Source of the DNA: Paucidesulfovibrio sp050251775
GTDB lineage: Bacteria > Desulfobacterota > Desulfovibrionia > Desulfovibrionales > Desulfovibrionaceae
DNA: 64,000 nucleotides
Assembly (NCBI GenBank): GCA_050251775.1
Contig: JBFWMD010000008.1
Coordinates: 9,008-73,007 of the forward strand
Reading direction: 5' to 3'
Shown: piece after piece, positions 7,877 to 16,929 of the stretch
How the letters are laid out: every line of letters begins with the position of its first letter
How positions within the stretch are numbered: the first letter of the stretch is position 1
Program-made: the position numbers and the translations under genes
The notes under the pieces: generated by a model
The model's input: the letters and a program-made list of their open reading frames with translations, nothing else
Database searches by the model: none
Told to the model about the DNA's origin: nothing

Positions 7877-10381
7877 ATGCACGGGCAGTTCCTCCCCCTC
7901 TGGAGCGTATCGCGTCTTTTCCGGTTTTCGGGCGCACTCTGCGTTTTGCTGGCCCTTTGCGCGGCCCTGCCGCCGGCCTTGGCCCTGGCCGCTGAGAAAA
8001 CCGTGCCCCCGGCCTCCATGGTCGCGCCCACGGTCTTGCAACCCTACCGCGACGGCCCCCTGGCCCTGGACGCCATCGCGCCGGGCATCCAGCCGGAACT
8101 GACCCGGCTCGGCTACCTGGACGTGACCCGGATGCCCTTCAACGCCGACCCCACCGGGAAAAACGACTGCACAGCCGCCCTGCAACGGGCCATCGATTAT
8201 GCCCGCGACCACCAGCTGGTCTGCTTTTTCCCCTCCGGGACCTACCTCGTCTCGGACACGCTCTCCTGCATCCAGCAATACTACCTGCGCAGCAACGGCC
8301 ATATTTTCGGCGCGCGCCACTTTCCCTGCGTGCTGCGCGGCAGTGGAAAAGGCCCCCATCCGGTCATCGTGCTGGATTCCTACGCGCCCGGCTTTGACAA
8401 TCCCGGCGCGCCCAAGTCCGTGATCCGCTTCCTGGCCCGCAACTACGAAGAAGGACACGTGGAGGACAGATTCTCCTCCAGCATCAACTTCAACCAGATG
8501 CTCGTGAACATCGACGTGCGCATCGGCCGGGGCAACACCGGAGCCATCGGCGTGCTGCATCACGGCGCGCAGGGCTCGGGCGTGCAGGACTGCACCATCG
8601 ACGCCACCAACGGCCTCATCGGCCTCAAGGGCGGCACAGGCGCGGGTGGCGGCCACTATGGCATCACCGTGCTCGGCGGGAGCATCGGCCTGGACTTCCG
8701 GCTCTCGGACCCGGTCCCCACCCTGATGGGGGCGCGGCTCCTGGGCCAGCGGGACCACGCCCTGCTCTACAGCGGCATGAACACCCTGGTGGCCGCCGGG
8801 CTGGAGATCGAAAGCGATTCCCACGGACCGCTGGTCAAGAGCATCGCCGTAAACTGGGGACCGCAGTCCGGGCCCATGAGCATCATCGACGCGCACATCC
8901 GCATGCCCCAGGGCGGAGTGGCCATTGAGGCGGGACGGCCCGTCTACCTCAAGAACGTACGCATCGAAGGGGCTTCTGTTCCGGTGCTGCATCCGGACTC
9001 CATGGCCTTTTCCGACGCCGGGGGCGGCGACCTGCAGATCGGGGAATACGCCCGGGGTGTGATCCATCCCCATTTCGTGATCAAGGAAAAGCACCTGGAC
9101 CCCGGCGAGGACAACAGCGTGGACCTCCAGAACCTCGTCTACCTGCCCGAGACCCCGGCCAATGCCTCGGCCCAATCCCTGACAGACGCCGCTCCGGCAA
9201 TCGCACCCCAAGCGGGCCAAAGCGGACGCATCGACTCGGTCACGCCCCTGCCGCCCGGACTGGCGTCCACGGCCCTGGCCCCGCCCGCCGGGTTCCGCGT
9301 GGCCCTGGCCCGGCTGCTGGCCCACTTCACGCTCCCGGCCCGGAGCGGCCCTGCCCTGCCCGGTCTGGCCAAGGCCTCGGCCATGGACGAGGATCTTGTG
9401 GGCAGGCATCTCTGGGGACCCCGCATCCCGCCCTTTGAGATTCCGGACGCCGCCAATGTCCGGGACTACGGCGCGGTGGGCGACGGCATCGCCGATGACA
9501 CCGAGGCCCTGCAAAAGGCCATCGATGCCAAAGAGGTCGTCTTCCTGCCCAAGGGCTATTTCCGCATCACCCGGCCCCTGCTGCTCCGGCCCGAGAGCAA
9601 GCTCCTCGGCGTGTCCAAGACCATTTCCCTGCTCTGCGTGAACAAGAACGAGCCCGGCATTGTCCATGCCCAGGGGCCGCACGCCATGCTGGTCACGGCG
9701 GACGCCCCGGACTGCGCGACCGAGATCGAGCAGATCGGCTTCTATCTGCCCACGGAGGCGCACCAGGTCATGGCCCTGTCCTGGCGCTCGGGGGGCAAAA
9801 GCCTGCTCAAGGACATCCTGATCTACAACATGGCCCTGGGCGGCTTCAAAGTGGACGCGAGCAAGTTCCCGGTCCGGCAGTTGCCCCTGGTGGTGGTGGA
9901 GGGGCACGGCGGCGGCGCGATCTACAACTACTATCAGGAACGCCACACCCGGCACGGCAAGGACTACCGCCATCTGCTCGTGCGCGACACGCCCGGCCCG
10001 CTGCGCATCTACCAGCTCGACCTGGAGCACGCGGGCGGCGACTACCAGGGCGAAATCCGCCACGCCGGAAACGTGGAGATTTACGGTCTCAAAGGCGAGG
10101 GCCACGTGACCCTGCTCCGGGCCGAGAACGTGGACGATCTGACGCTCTATGGCACGGGCGGCAACGCGGCCGCGGTTCCGGGCGGGGAACTGCTCTCCTT
10201 TGCCAACGTGCGCAGGCTGCTCCTGGCCAACGCCAACTTCTGGCCGCGCCTGAAGACCAAGGAATTTCTGGGCAGCAGGGGCTACAGTCCCCGGCTCTGG
10301 TCCGTGTTCAAGGACACGCTCCCGGACGGCGGGAGATTCGTCAGCCCGCCCCAGGCCATGCCCGTGCTCTACGAACGCTGA
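7877..10381 (+). CDS. Exported double pectate-lyase-like (right-handed beta-helix) protein
   Basis: About 834 residues. The N-terminus has basic residues, a hydrophobic core (GALCVLLALCAALPPALALA) and a likely signal peptidase site before AEK. Two regions resemble the start of pectate-lyase-3/GH28-related domains: NADPTGKNDCTAALQRAID near residue 90 and VRDYGAVGDGIADDTEALQ near residue 530. The protein therefore looks like two tandem beta-helices joined by an Ala/Pro linker. Such proteins bind or cleave polyuronides and other acidic glycans, so a role in trimming or processing the exported polymer is plausible. A GTG at 7817 would give 20 more N-terminal residues. The ATG at 7877 gives a more normal signal peptide, though AAGGA is 14 nt away. 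Confidence 0.75.
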   Translation: MHGQFLPLWSVSRLFRFSGALCVLLALCAALPPALALAAEKTVPPASMVAPTVLQPYRDGPLALDAIAPGIQPELTRLGYLDVTRMPFNADPTGKNDCTAALQRAIDYARDHQLVCFFPSGTYLVSDTLSCIQQYYLRSNGHIFGARHFPCVLRGSGKGPHPVIVLDSYAPGFDNPGAPKSVIRFLARNYEEGHVEDRFSSSINFNQMLVNIDVRIGRGNTGAIGVLHHGAQGSGVQDCTIDATNGLIGLKGGTGAGGGHYGITVLGGSIGLDFRLSDPVPTLMGARLLGQRDHALLYSGMNTLVAAGLEIESDSHGPLVKSIAVNWGPQSGPMSIIDAHIRMPQGGVAIEAGRPVYLKNVRIEGASVPVLHPDSMAFSDAGGGDLQIGEYARGVIHPHFVIKEKHLDPGEDNSVDLQNLVYLPETPANASAQSLTDAAPAIAPQAGQSGRIDSVTPLPPGLASTALAPPAGFRVALARLLAHFTLPARSGPALPGLAKASAMDEDLVGRHLWGPRIPPFEIPDAANVRDYGAVGDGIADDTEALQKAIDAKEVVFLPKGYFRITRPLLLRPESKLLGVSKTISLLCVNKNEPGIVHAQGPHAMLVTADAPDCATEIEQIGFYLPTEAHQVMALSWRSGGKSLLKDILIYNMALGGFKVDASKFPVRQLPLVVVEGHGGGAIYNYYQERHTRHGKDYRHLLVRDTPGPLRIYQLDLEHAGGDYQGEIRHAGNVEIYGLKGEGHVTLLRAENVDDLTLYGTGGNAAAVPGGELLSFANVRRLLLANANFWPRLKTKEFLGSRGYSPRLWSVFKDTLPDGGRFVSPPQAMPVLYER

Positions 10382-10443
10382 ACACCGCCCAGGCGCGGTG
10401 CGGACCACCGCCGGACGCGGTGCGGACCAAAGGTGCGCAGCCC

Positions 10444-12864
10444 ATGAAAATACTGCTGGCCAACAAATTCTTCTTCAACAAGGGCGGCTCCGAGCGGGTC
10501 ATGTTCCAGGAGCGGGACTGGCTCAAGGCGCACGGCCACGAAATCGTGGACTTCTCCATGGCGGACGAGCGCAACGAGCCCTCGCCCTTTGCCGGGGATT
10601 TCCTCTCGTACCGCGACTTCGCGGCTCCGGCAACGCCCCTGGAGAAATTACGGCTCGCCCGGGACTTCGTCCACTGCGGCGAGGCCGTACGCCGGATCAC
10701 GGCCCTGGCCGAGCGGGAACGCCCCCACATCGCCCACCTGCACAACATCTACCACCACTTGACCCCGTCCATCATCCCGGCCCTGAAACGCCTGGGCATC
10801 AAGGTCGTCATGACCCTGCACGACTACAAGACGGTCTGCCCGGCCTACCTCATGCTCGACAAGGACGGGAAGATCTGTCGCAAGTGCGAGCCGCACCGCT
10901 TTTACAAACCCCTGACCACCAACTGCCAGGGCTCGCGCTTCAAAGGCCTGTTGCTCGCGACCGAGCGCAGCTTCCACCACTGGCTGGCCAGCTACGACGG
11001 GGTGGATGCCTTTATCGCGCCGAGCGCCTTCCTGTGCGCGACCGTGACCCGGCACGTTCTGCCCCGATCCAAGGTCCGGGTCATTGCCAACGGCATCGAA
11101 GTGGAGCGCTTCTCCCCCACCTGCACGGACGCGGCCTACGCCCTGTACATCGGGCGTCTCTCGCGGGAAAAGGGCATCCCCACCCTGCTGGAAGCCCACA
11201 ATTGTCTGGGTGCTTCCATCCCGCTCAAGGTCGTGGGATCCGGACCGGAGGAGGAAGCCCTGCGGGCGCGCTACCCCTTTGCCGAATACCTGGGCCAGCG
11301 CTCCTGGGAAGAGGTCATCGCGCTCATGGACTGCGCCTCCTACGTGGCCGTGCCTTCGGAGTGGTACGAGAACTGCCCCATGGTCGTGCTGGAAGCCATG
11401 AGCCTGGCCAAGCCCGTGCTCGGCGCGGCCATCGGCGGCATTCCGGAACTGCTGGAAGACGGGCGCACCGGCCTGCTCTTCCGGGCCGGCGACGTGCAGG
11501 ACCTCTGCCGCAAAATGGAACGGCTCTGGGTCACCCCCTCGCTGCGCCGGGACATGGGGTTGGCGGCCCGAGTCCGGGCCGAAGAGCGCTATACCCTGGA
11601 GCGGCACATGGAACAGGTCGTGGCGCTCTATGAAGAGTTGCTCGCCGCGCCCGCGCCCGCGCCGAACCCCACGCGCATTCACTTTTCACGAAAGGACAAG
11701 CCCATGCCTGTTGATACAGCCGAAAAGGCCGGGAGCACCTCGAAAGGCCCGGACCAAGGTCGCCCCCTGCCCAAGGAGGGCCTTGTCTGTCTGACCTACC
11801 GCTGCAACGCCCATTGCCACATGTGCAACATCTGGGACTTTCCCACCAGTACGGCCGAGGAGATCACCCCGGCTGACCTGGAAAAGCTCCCCCCGGGTTT
11901 CAAGTTCATCAACCTCACGGGCGGGGAGCCGTTCCTGCGCGCGGACATTGCCGAGGTGGTCGAAACCGTGCTGCCCAAGACCGAGCGGGTGGTCATCAGC
12001 ACCAACGGCTGGTTCACGGACCGGATCACTGCGCTTCTGGAGCGCTTTCCGCAAAAGGTCGGAGTACGTGTGAGCCTGGAGGGACTGCCCGCCACCAACG
12101 ACCAACTGCGCGGGCTCAAGGACGGCTTCGACCACGGGTTGCGTACCCTGCTGCGGCTGCGGGCCATGGGCGTCCCCGACATCGGCTTCGGCATCACGGT
12201 TTCGGACAAAAATGCCCTGGACATGCTCGACCTCTACGAGCTTTCCGAGTCCATGGGCCTGGAATTCGCCACGGCGGCCATGCACAACAACTTCTATTTC
12301 CATAAATTCGACAACAGCTTCCGTGATACGGAGATGATTTCGGAGCAGTTCCGCAGGCTGGCCGTGCGCCTGCTGCGCACCCGGCGGCCCAAAAACTGGT
12401 TCCGGGCCTGGTTCAACTACGGCCTGGCCAACTACGTTCGCGGCGGCAAACGGCTTCTGCCCTGCGAAGTGGGCTCCGACCTCTTCTTCCTCGACCCGTT
12501 CGGCGAGGTGCGGCCCTGCAACGGCATGGAAGCGAGCATGGGCAACCTCAAGCGGGCCTCCTTTGAGGAAATCTGGAATTCACCCGAGGCCGGGGACGTG
12601 CGCCGCCGGGTTTGCCGCTGTGATGCCCAGTGCTGGATGATCGGCTCGGTGGCCCCGGCCATGAAGAAACGCCTTTCGGTTCCCGCCGCCTGGATCGCGC
12701 GCAATCAGCTCCGGCTGCTGCGCGGCAAGGACGTGGACTGGAGCTTCCCAGAAAGCGCGCCACGCGGTCCGGGCGGGGGCTGCGCCGGGAGCTGCGGTCA
12801 CGAGGGCGGAAACGACGCAGCCAAGGACGACAAGAGCGGCAACGGGGATTGCGGGTGCGCCTAG
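10444..12864 (+). CDS. Glycosyltransferase family 4 - radical SAM fusion protein
   Basis: An uninterrupted 806-codon frame. Residues 1 to about 400 are a GT4 glycosyltransferase (MKILLANKFFFNKGGSE start, RLSREKGIPTLLEA, E-x7-E in ENCPMVVLE). Residues about 440-740 are a radical SAM enzyme. CNAHCHMC at 454-461 gives the CX3CX2C cluster motif, NLTGGEPFLR follows, and a SPASM-like Cys set (LLPCEV, VRPCNG, CRCDAQC) lies near the end. The last 30 residues hold four more Cys (GGGCAGSCG, GDCGCA). The linker is Ala/Pro repeats. A second ATG at 11704, with AAAGGA about 7 nt upstream, could start the radical SAM half alone. Start 10444 has AAAGGTG 8 nt upstream. The substrate of the radical SAM half is unknown. 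Confidence 0.8.
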   Translation: MKILLANKFFFNKGGSERVMFQERDWLKAHGHEIVDFSMADERNEPSPFAGDFLSYRDFAAPATPLEKLRLARDFVHCGEAVRRITALAERERPHIAHLHNIYHHLTPSIIPALKRLGIKVVMTLHDYKTVCPAYLMLDKDGKICRKCEPHRFYKPLTTNCQGSRFKGLLLATERSFHHWLASYDGVDAFIAPSAFLCATVTRHVLPRSKVRVIANGIEVERFSPTCTDAAYALYIGRLSREKGIPTLLEAHNCLGASIPLKVVGSGPEEEALRARYPFAEYLGQRSWEEVIALMDCASYVAVPSEWYENCPMVVLEAMSLAKPVLGAAIGGIPELLEDGRTGLLFRAGDVQDLCRKMERLWVTPSLRRDMGLAARVRAEERYTLERHMEQVVALYEELLAAPAPAPNPTRIHFSRKDKPMPVDTAEKAGSTSKGPDQGRPLPKEGLVCLTYRCNAHCHMCNIWDFPTSTAEEITPADLEKLPPGFKFINLTGGEPFLRADIAEVVETVLPKTERVVISTNGWFTDRITALLERFPQKVGVRVSLEGLPATNDQLRGLKDGFDHGLRTLLRLRAMGVPDIGFGITVSDKNALDMLDLYELSESMGLEFATAAMHNNFYFHKFDNSFRDTEMISEQFRRLAVRLLRTRRPKNWFRAWFNYGLANYVRGGKRLLPCEVGSDLFFLDPFGEVRPCNGMEASMGNLKRASFEEIWNSPEAGDVRRRVCRCDAQCWMIGSVAPAMKKRLSVPAAWIARNQLRLLRGKDVDWSFPESAPRGPGGGCAGSCGHEGGNDAAKDDKSGNGDCGCA

Positions 12865-14006
12865 CCTTTCTGGGGCTGCGCGGCATTGCCGAGGGCGTTT
12901 CCGGCGGCATTGAACGCCACGTGCGCGAACTGGCCCTACGCATGGCCGCCCAGGGGCACGAGGTCACGGTGTTCTGCCGGGCGCGCTACGAAACGCACCC
13001 CGATACCTTTTTCCGTGGCGTGCGCCTGATAAAACTGCCCGCGCTCTCCTCCAAGCACCTGGAGGCCATCAGCCACACGGCCCTTTGCCAGCCCTTTGTG
13101 CTCTTCGGCTACGACGTGGTCCACTTCCACGCCACCGGCCCCTCGCTGCTCTCCTGGCTGCCGCGCCTGACCGGGCGCACGGTGGCGGTCACCGTGCATG
13201 GCCTGGACTGGCGCCGGGCCAAGTGGGGGAAACTGGCCAGCCTGGTCCTGCGTGCCGGGGCCTGGACCTCGGCCCACTGCCCCCAGACCACCATTGTGGT
13301 TTCGCGCGAGCTGCAACGCCACTACCAAGCGGTCTACGGGCGCGAGACCGTGTACATCCCCAACGGCGTGAACCCGCCCACGCTCCGCCCCCTGGAGCGG
13401 CTGCGCCGATTCGGGCTGGAGGAACGCGGCTACCTGCTCTCCCTGGGCCGCATCGTGCCGGAAAAGGGACTGCACGATCTGGTCACGGCCTTTCGGGCCT
13501 GGGACACGGACCTGAAGCTGGTGCTGGCCGGAGACCCCGGACATGCCGAAGCCTATGCTGCCCGGCTGCGTGGGCTGGCCGGGGACGATCCGCGCATCGT
13601 CTTCACCGGCGCGCTCTACGGAGCGGACAAGGACGAGGTCTTTTCCAACGCCCGGCTCTTCTGCCTGCCCTCGGAACTGGAAGGCATGCCCATCGCCCTG
13701 CTGGAGGCCATGAGCTACGGCTGTGCCTGTCTGGTCAGCGACATTCCGGAATGTCTGGAGGTGGTCCGACCCCAGAGCGCGCCCCAGGACGTTCATGAAG
13801 ACGCGCTCGCGAGTCAGGAGCCTCTGGCCCTGGTCCACGTCGCAAAGGATGCCTCGGACCTGGGCCGCGCCCTGCGCGCATTGCCCGGCGAGGACGCCCT
13901 GGCCCGCATGGGCGCACGCGCCCGGAAGCATGTGCTGGCCTGCTACGACTGGGACGGCATCACGGCCCGGACCCTTTCGACCTACCACGCCGCGCTGGGA
14001 CACTGA
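12855..14006 (+). CDS. Glycosyltransferase family 4 protein
   Basis: A 383-residue GT4 enzyme. It opens with RLAFLGLRGIAEGVSGGIERH, a GT-B N-terminal strand followed by the Gly-rich acceptor-side loop. YLLSLGRIVPEKGLHDL and the E-x7-E motif EGMPIALLE mark the donor site. The proposed GTG start at 12855 overlaps the end of the GT-radical SAM gene by 10 bp and has GGGG 7 nt upstream. A longer in-frame extension into the previous gene is codon shadow. It is the last gene of the polysaccharide operon, since the next gene has its own promoter. The sugar specificity is not readable. Confidence 0.86.
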   Translation: MRLAFLGLRGIAEGVSGGIERHVRELALRMAAQGHEVTVFCRARYETHPDTFFRGVRLIKLPALSSKHLEAISHTALCQPFVLFGYDVVHFHATGPSLLSWLPRLTGRTVAVTVHGLDWRRAKWGKLASLVLRAGAWTSAHCPQTTIVVSRELQRHYQAVYGRETVYIPNGVNPPTLRPLERLRRFGLEERGYLLSLGRIVPEKGLHDLVTAFRAWDTDLKLVLAGDPGHAEAYAARLRGLAGDDPRIVFTGALYGADKDEVFSNARLFCLPSELEGMPIALLEAMSYGCACLVSDIPECLEVVRPQSAPQDVHEDALASQEPLALVHVAKDASDLGRALRALPGEDALARMGARARKHVLACYDWDGITARTLSTYHAALGH

Positions 14007-14097
14007 TCGCGGCCCAATCCCGCCAGTTCCGATCAACCGTTCCCGGACGCCTGCTCCGGAATGTTCTGGTACGAACCGCTTTGGCGCTCTCCCCCGC

Positions 14098-14127
14098 TTG
14101 ACCCTCCGGCCTTGCCCGGAATAGGTT
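14098..14127 (+). promoter_or_regulatory. Promoter of the DUF1992 gene, leaderless arrangement
   Basis: TTGACC at 14098-14103, an 18-bp spacer and TAGGTT at 14122-14127. Only 6 nt separate the -10 hexamer from the ATG at 14134, so transcription would start at or next to the initiation codon. No Shine-Dalgarno sequence is present, which fits. Confidence 0.5.
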
Positions 14128-14133
14128 GCGGCC

Positions 14134-14535
14134 ATGTTCCGCTTCATCGAACTCCAGGCCGAGGAGGCCATCCGCAAGGCCCAGCGCGAAGGGGCCTTTG
14201 AAAACCTGGAGGGCGCGGGCCGTCCCCTGGTCCTGGACGACGATGCCCTGATCCCGCCGGACCTGCGCATGGCTTACAAGATTCTCAAAAACGCCAACTG
14301 CCTGCCCCCGGCCCTGGCCACGCAAAAGGAAATCGTCACGGCCCTGGACCTGCTGGATGAGATGGAAGACGAGCAGGAACGCTATCGCCAGATCCAGAAA
14401 CTCAATCTGCTGGTGGCCAAACTCAATGCCCAGCGCGGACGGAGCATGAACCTGGAACGGGACGACGAATACTACCGCCGGCTGGTGGAGCGCATTTCCG
14501 TGCGCGGCGGCGCGCAAAAGCAACGGGCCAAATAA
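14134..14535 (+). CDS. DUF1992 (DnaJ-C28-like) domain protein
   Basis: A 133-residue soluble protein. FIELQAEEAIRKAQREGAF, then LEGAGRPL and LRMAYKILKNA, match the DUF1992 family found in many bacteria and in eukaryotic DNAJC28. The function is not established. The C-terminal half is helical and charged (EMEDEQERYRQIQKLN) and could form a coiled coil. It is monocistronic, lying between the polysaccharide operon and the DHH gene. The ATG has no ribosome binding site but sits 6 nt after a promoter -10 hexamer. Confidence 0.85.
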   Translation: MFRFIELQAEEAIRKAQREGAFENLEGAGRPLVLDDDALIPPDLRMAYKILKNANCLPPALATQKEIVTALDLLDEMEDEQERYRQIQKLNLLVAKLNAQRGRSMNLERDDEYYRRLVERISVRGGAQKQRAK

Positions 14536-14544
14536 CTCCCGGCG

Positions 14545-14573
14545 TTGCTTTCCTTCCGCAAATCCCCTATCTT
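14545..14573 (+). promoter_or_regulatory. Putative promoter of the DHH phosphoesterase gene
   Basis: TTGCTT at 14545-14550, a 17-bp spacer and TATCTT at 14568-14573. The leader of about 115 nt before the GTG at 14694 contains a GC-rich palindrome (CGCCCGACGGGCG near 14595). The -35 match is weak. Confidence 0.4.
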
Positions 14574-14693
14574 GAGACCATAGCCGCTTTCCCGCCCGAC
14601 GGGCGGAGGCGAAGCCTGGCGGACCGCGAAGGAGGGTCGCACCCGGAACAGGCCGCCGTGAAAGCGCTTTTTGTAGTTTCAAGGGAGGGAACC

Positions 14694-15641
14694 GTGCGAC
14701 TCGTCACCCGCGCAGACTTCGACGGCCTGGCCTGCGCCGTGCTGCTCACGGAGCTGGGGCTCATGGACAACTGGCTCTTCGTCCATCCCAAGGACGTGCA
14801 GGACGGGAAGTATCCCGGCCTGCCGGACGATGTGGTCTGCAACGTGCCGTACATTCCCGGCTGCGGCTACTGGTTCGACCACCACTCCTCCGAGGAACAG
14901 CGCCTCGCGGGCGGCGTGGAATTCCAGGGCGCGGCCCGGCCCGCGCCCAGCTGCGCGCGGCTGGTCTGGGAGCATTTCGGCGGGGAAAAACGCTTTGGCC
15001 CCCGCTTCAACGAAATGCTCCACTTCGTGGACAAGGTGGACTCCGGAGACCTGAACCTCACGGAAATTCTGCACCCCGAGGGCTGGGTGCTCCTCGGCTT
15101 CATCATGGACCCGCGCACGGGCCTGGGCCGCTACCGCTACTTCAGCATCTCCAACTACCGGCTCATGGAAGACCTCATCGAGTACATCCGCTCCATGCCC
15201 GTGGCGGAGATTCTGGAACAGCCGGACGTGGCCGAACGGGTCGAGCGCTACTTCATGCAGGAGACGCACTTCCGCGCCATGCTCCTGGAGCGGATCACGC
15301 TGCACGGCAACGTCCTGGTCCTGGACACGCGTGGCATGGACGAAGTGCCGCCGGGCAACCGCTTCACCATGTATTCGCTCTTTCCCGAGTGCAACGTCTC
15401 CATCCAGCTTCTGCGGGGCCGCGCCCACCAAAACACGGTGCTCTCCGTGGGCCACTCGATCCTCAACCGCACCTGTGGCGCGAACATCGGCAGGCTGATG
15501 CTCCGCTATGGCGGGGGCGGCCACTTTCAGGTGGGAACCTGCCAGGTTCCGGACCACCTGGCCGACGAGGTTCTGGAAGAACTGCTCCAGGAACTGGACG
15601 AAAACAACGTTTCGGAGGCGCAGGCCCTGGCACAGGGCTGA
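14694..15641 (+). CDS. DHH-family phosphoesterase
   Basis: A 315-residue enzyme. TRADFDGLACAVLL at the N-terminus is the first metal-binding motif (DxD), WFDHHSS near residue 60 is the DHH motif, HFVDKVDSGD gives the next Asp, and GGGGHFQVGT near residue 275 is the DHHA1-like substrate-binding motif. The family includes exopolyphosphatases, nanoRNases (NrnA) and cyclic dinucleotide phosphodiesterases that use two Mn ions. The sequence does not decide among them. I chose GTG 14694 because AAGGGAGGGA lies just upstream and the frame then begins at the first motif. A GTG at 14658 is an alternative. Confidence 0.82.
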   Translation: MRLVTRADFDGLACAVLLTELGLMDNWLFVHPKDVQDGKYPGLPDDVVCNVPYIPGCGYWFDHHSSEEQRLAGGVEFQGAARPAPSCARLVWEHFGGEKRFGPRFNEMLHFVDKVDSGDLNLTEILHPEGWVLLGFIMDPRTGLGRYRYFSISNYRLMEDLIEYIRSMPVAEILEQPDVAERVERYFMQETHFRAMLLERITLHGNVLVLDTRGMDEVPPGNRFTMYSLFPECNVSIQLLRGRAHQNTVLSVGHSILNRTCGANIGRLMLRYGGGGHFQVGTCQVPDHLADEVLEELLQELDENNVSEAQALAQG

Positions 15642-15730
15642 TTTTCCGCCCACTCCTCTGCGCCGCGCCCACTTCCCAAGCGACCCATTGGTCTGCTATG
15701 TGGCTCCCTCTACCCCTCTGAAGGAGCCCC

Positions 15731-16609
15731 ATGAAACTCACCACGCTCAAATCCGATTCGCTGCTGCTGCTCACGGCCTTGATCTGGGGCACGGCCTTCG
15801 TGTTCCAGAAGACCGGCATGGACCACCTCGGCCCCTTCGGCTTCAACGGCATCCGCTTCGTACTCGGCTCCCTGGCCCTGACCCCGCTGGTGGTCTTTTC
15901 CCTGCGACGCACAGCCCCCTTGGAGTACCAACAGGCGCACGGCCTGGGAATCTACATCAAGGGGGGGCTCATGGCGGGCGGCGTGCTCTTTGGCGGGGCC
16001 GCGCTCCAGCAGCTCGGCATCGTGACCACCACGGCGGCCAACGCGGGCTTCATCACCGGTCTCTACGTGATCCTGACCCCACTCATGGGTCTGTTCTTCC
16101 GGCAGCGTCCGGGCTGGGGAACCTGGATCGGCGGACTGCTGGCCGTGGCCGGGCTCTACCTGCTCTCCATCCACGGCTCCCTGTCCATTTCCCGGGGCGA
16201 CCTCTACGTGCTCGTGGGCGCGTTCTTCTGGGCCACGCACATGCTCGTGATCGGCTGGCTGGCCCCGCGCATGAACCCCCTGGCCCTGGCCCAGGCCCAG
16301 TTCATGGTCTGCGGGCTGCTCAGCCTGGGCGTGGGACTGTGCATCGAGGAAATCACCTGGACCGGCATTCTGGGCGCGGCCGACGCCATCCTCTACTGCG
16401 GGCTGATGTCCACGGGCGTGGCCTACACGCTCCAGGTCGTGGCCCAGCAACAGGCCGACCCGGCCCACGCCTCCATCATTCTCAGCCTGGAAGCGCTCTT
16501 CGCCGCGGTTGCGGGCTGGCTGCTCCTGGGCGAACTGCTCGGCATGCGCGAGCTCGCTGGCTGCACCCTGATGCTCATAGGCATGGTCCTCTCCCAGCTC
16601 CGGCCCTGA
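15731..16609 (+). CDS. EamA/DMT-family permease
   Basis: A 292-residue inner-membrane protein with ten predicted hydrophobic segments arranged as two EamA repeats (DSLLLLTALIWGTAFVFQK in the first, GDLYVLVGAFFWATHM in the second). Members of the drug/metabolite transporter superfamily export amino acids, nucleotide precursors or other small metabolites. The substrate here is unknown. AAGGAG lies 4 nt before the ATG. It appears to be a single-gene unit. Confidence 0.9.
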   Translation: MKLTTLKSDSLLLLTALIWGTAFVFQKTGMDHLGPFGFNGIRFVLGSLALTPLVVFSLRRTAPLEYQQAHGLGIYIKGGLMAGGVLFGGAALQQLGIVTTTAANAGFITGLYVILTPLMGLFFRQRPGWGTWIGGLLAVAGLYLLSIHGSLSISRGDLYVLVGAFFWATHMLVIGWLAPRMNPLALAQAQFMVCGLLSLGVGLCIEEITWTGILGAADAILYCGLMSTGVAYTLQVVAQQQADPAHASIILSLEALFAAVAGWLLLGELLGMRELAGCTLMLIGMVLSQLRP

Positions 16610-16929
16610 GCTCTTTTTTCCGCGTTGCACCGGGCCGGTCGTGGTACGGGGTACGCTCCCCTGCCGGACCGGGCCTGCCCTGCGGTCTTTCCGAAAGGGT
16701 TTTTCCGCTTTGCCTGAACGATCCCGCCTGTCTTGCAGCTTCCGCTTGACCACGTTCAGCACTTTGGCCGAGACTCCTGGGTTCTCCTGCGAATGAATGA
16801 AAAAATTTGACAACTTGCGTGATTCTGTTTCATAAACACCAGTGATGTCCTCTTGCCGGAGGGCACACGGCGCAGTTGCCTAGCGGGCCGGAAAGCCCGC
16901 CCGAGTCGATACAAAACGGAGGGTTCGAG
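16610..16929 (+). other. Intergenic region upstream of the amino acid ABC transporter
   Basis: About 320 bp without a credible gene. It contains a T-run just after the EamA stop (GAGCTCTTTTTTCC), a GC-rich block near 16635-16690 with weak dyad symmetry, and the promoter at 16807-16836. Nothing else could be recognised. Confidence 0.6.
16807..16836 (+). promoter_or_regulatory. Promoter of the amino acid ABC transporter operon
   Basis: A perfect TTGACA at 16807-16812, then an 18-bp spacer and CATAAA at 16831-16836. It gives a leader of about 85 nt before the substrate-binding protein gene. Confidence 0.6.
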
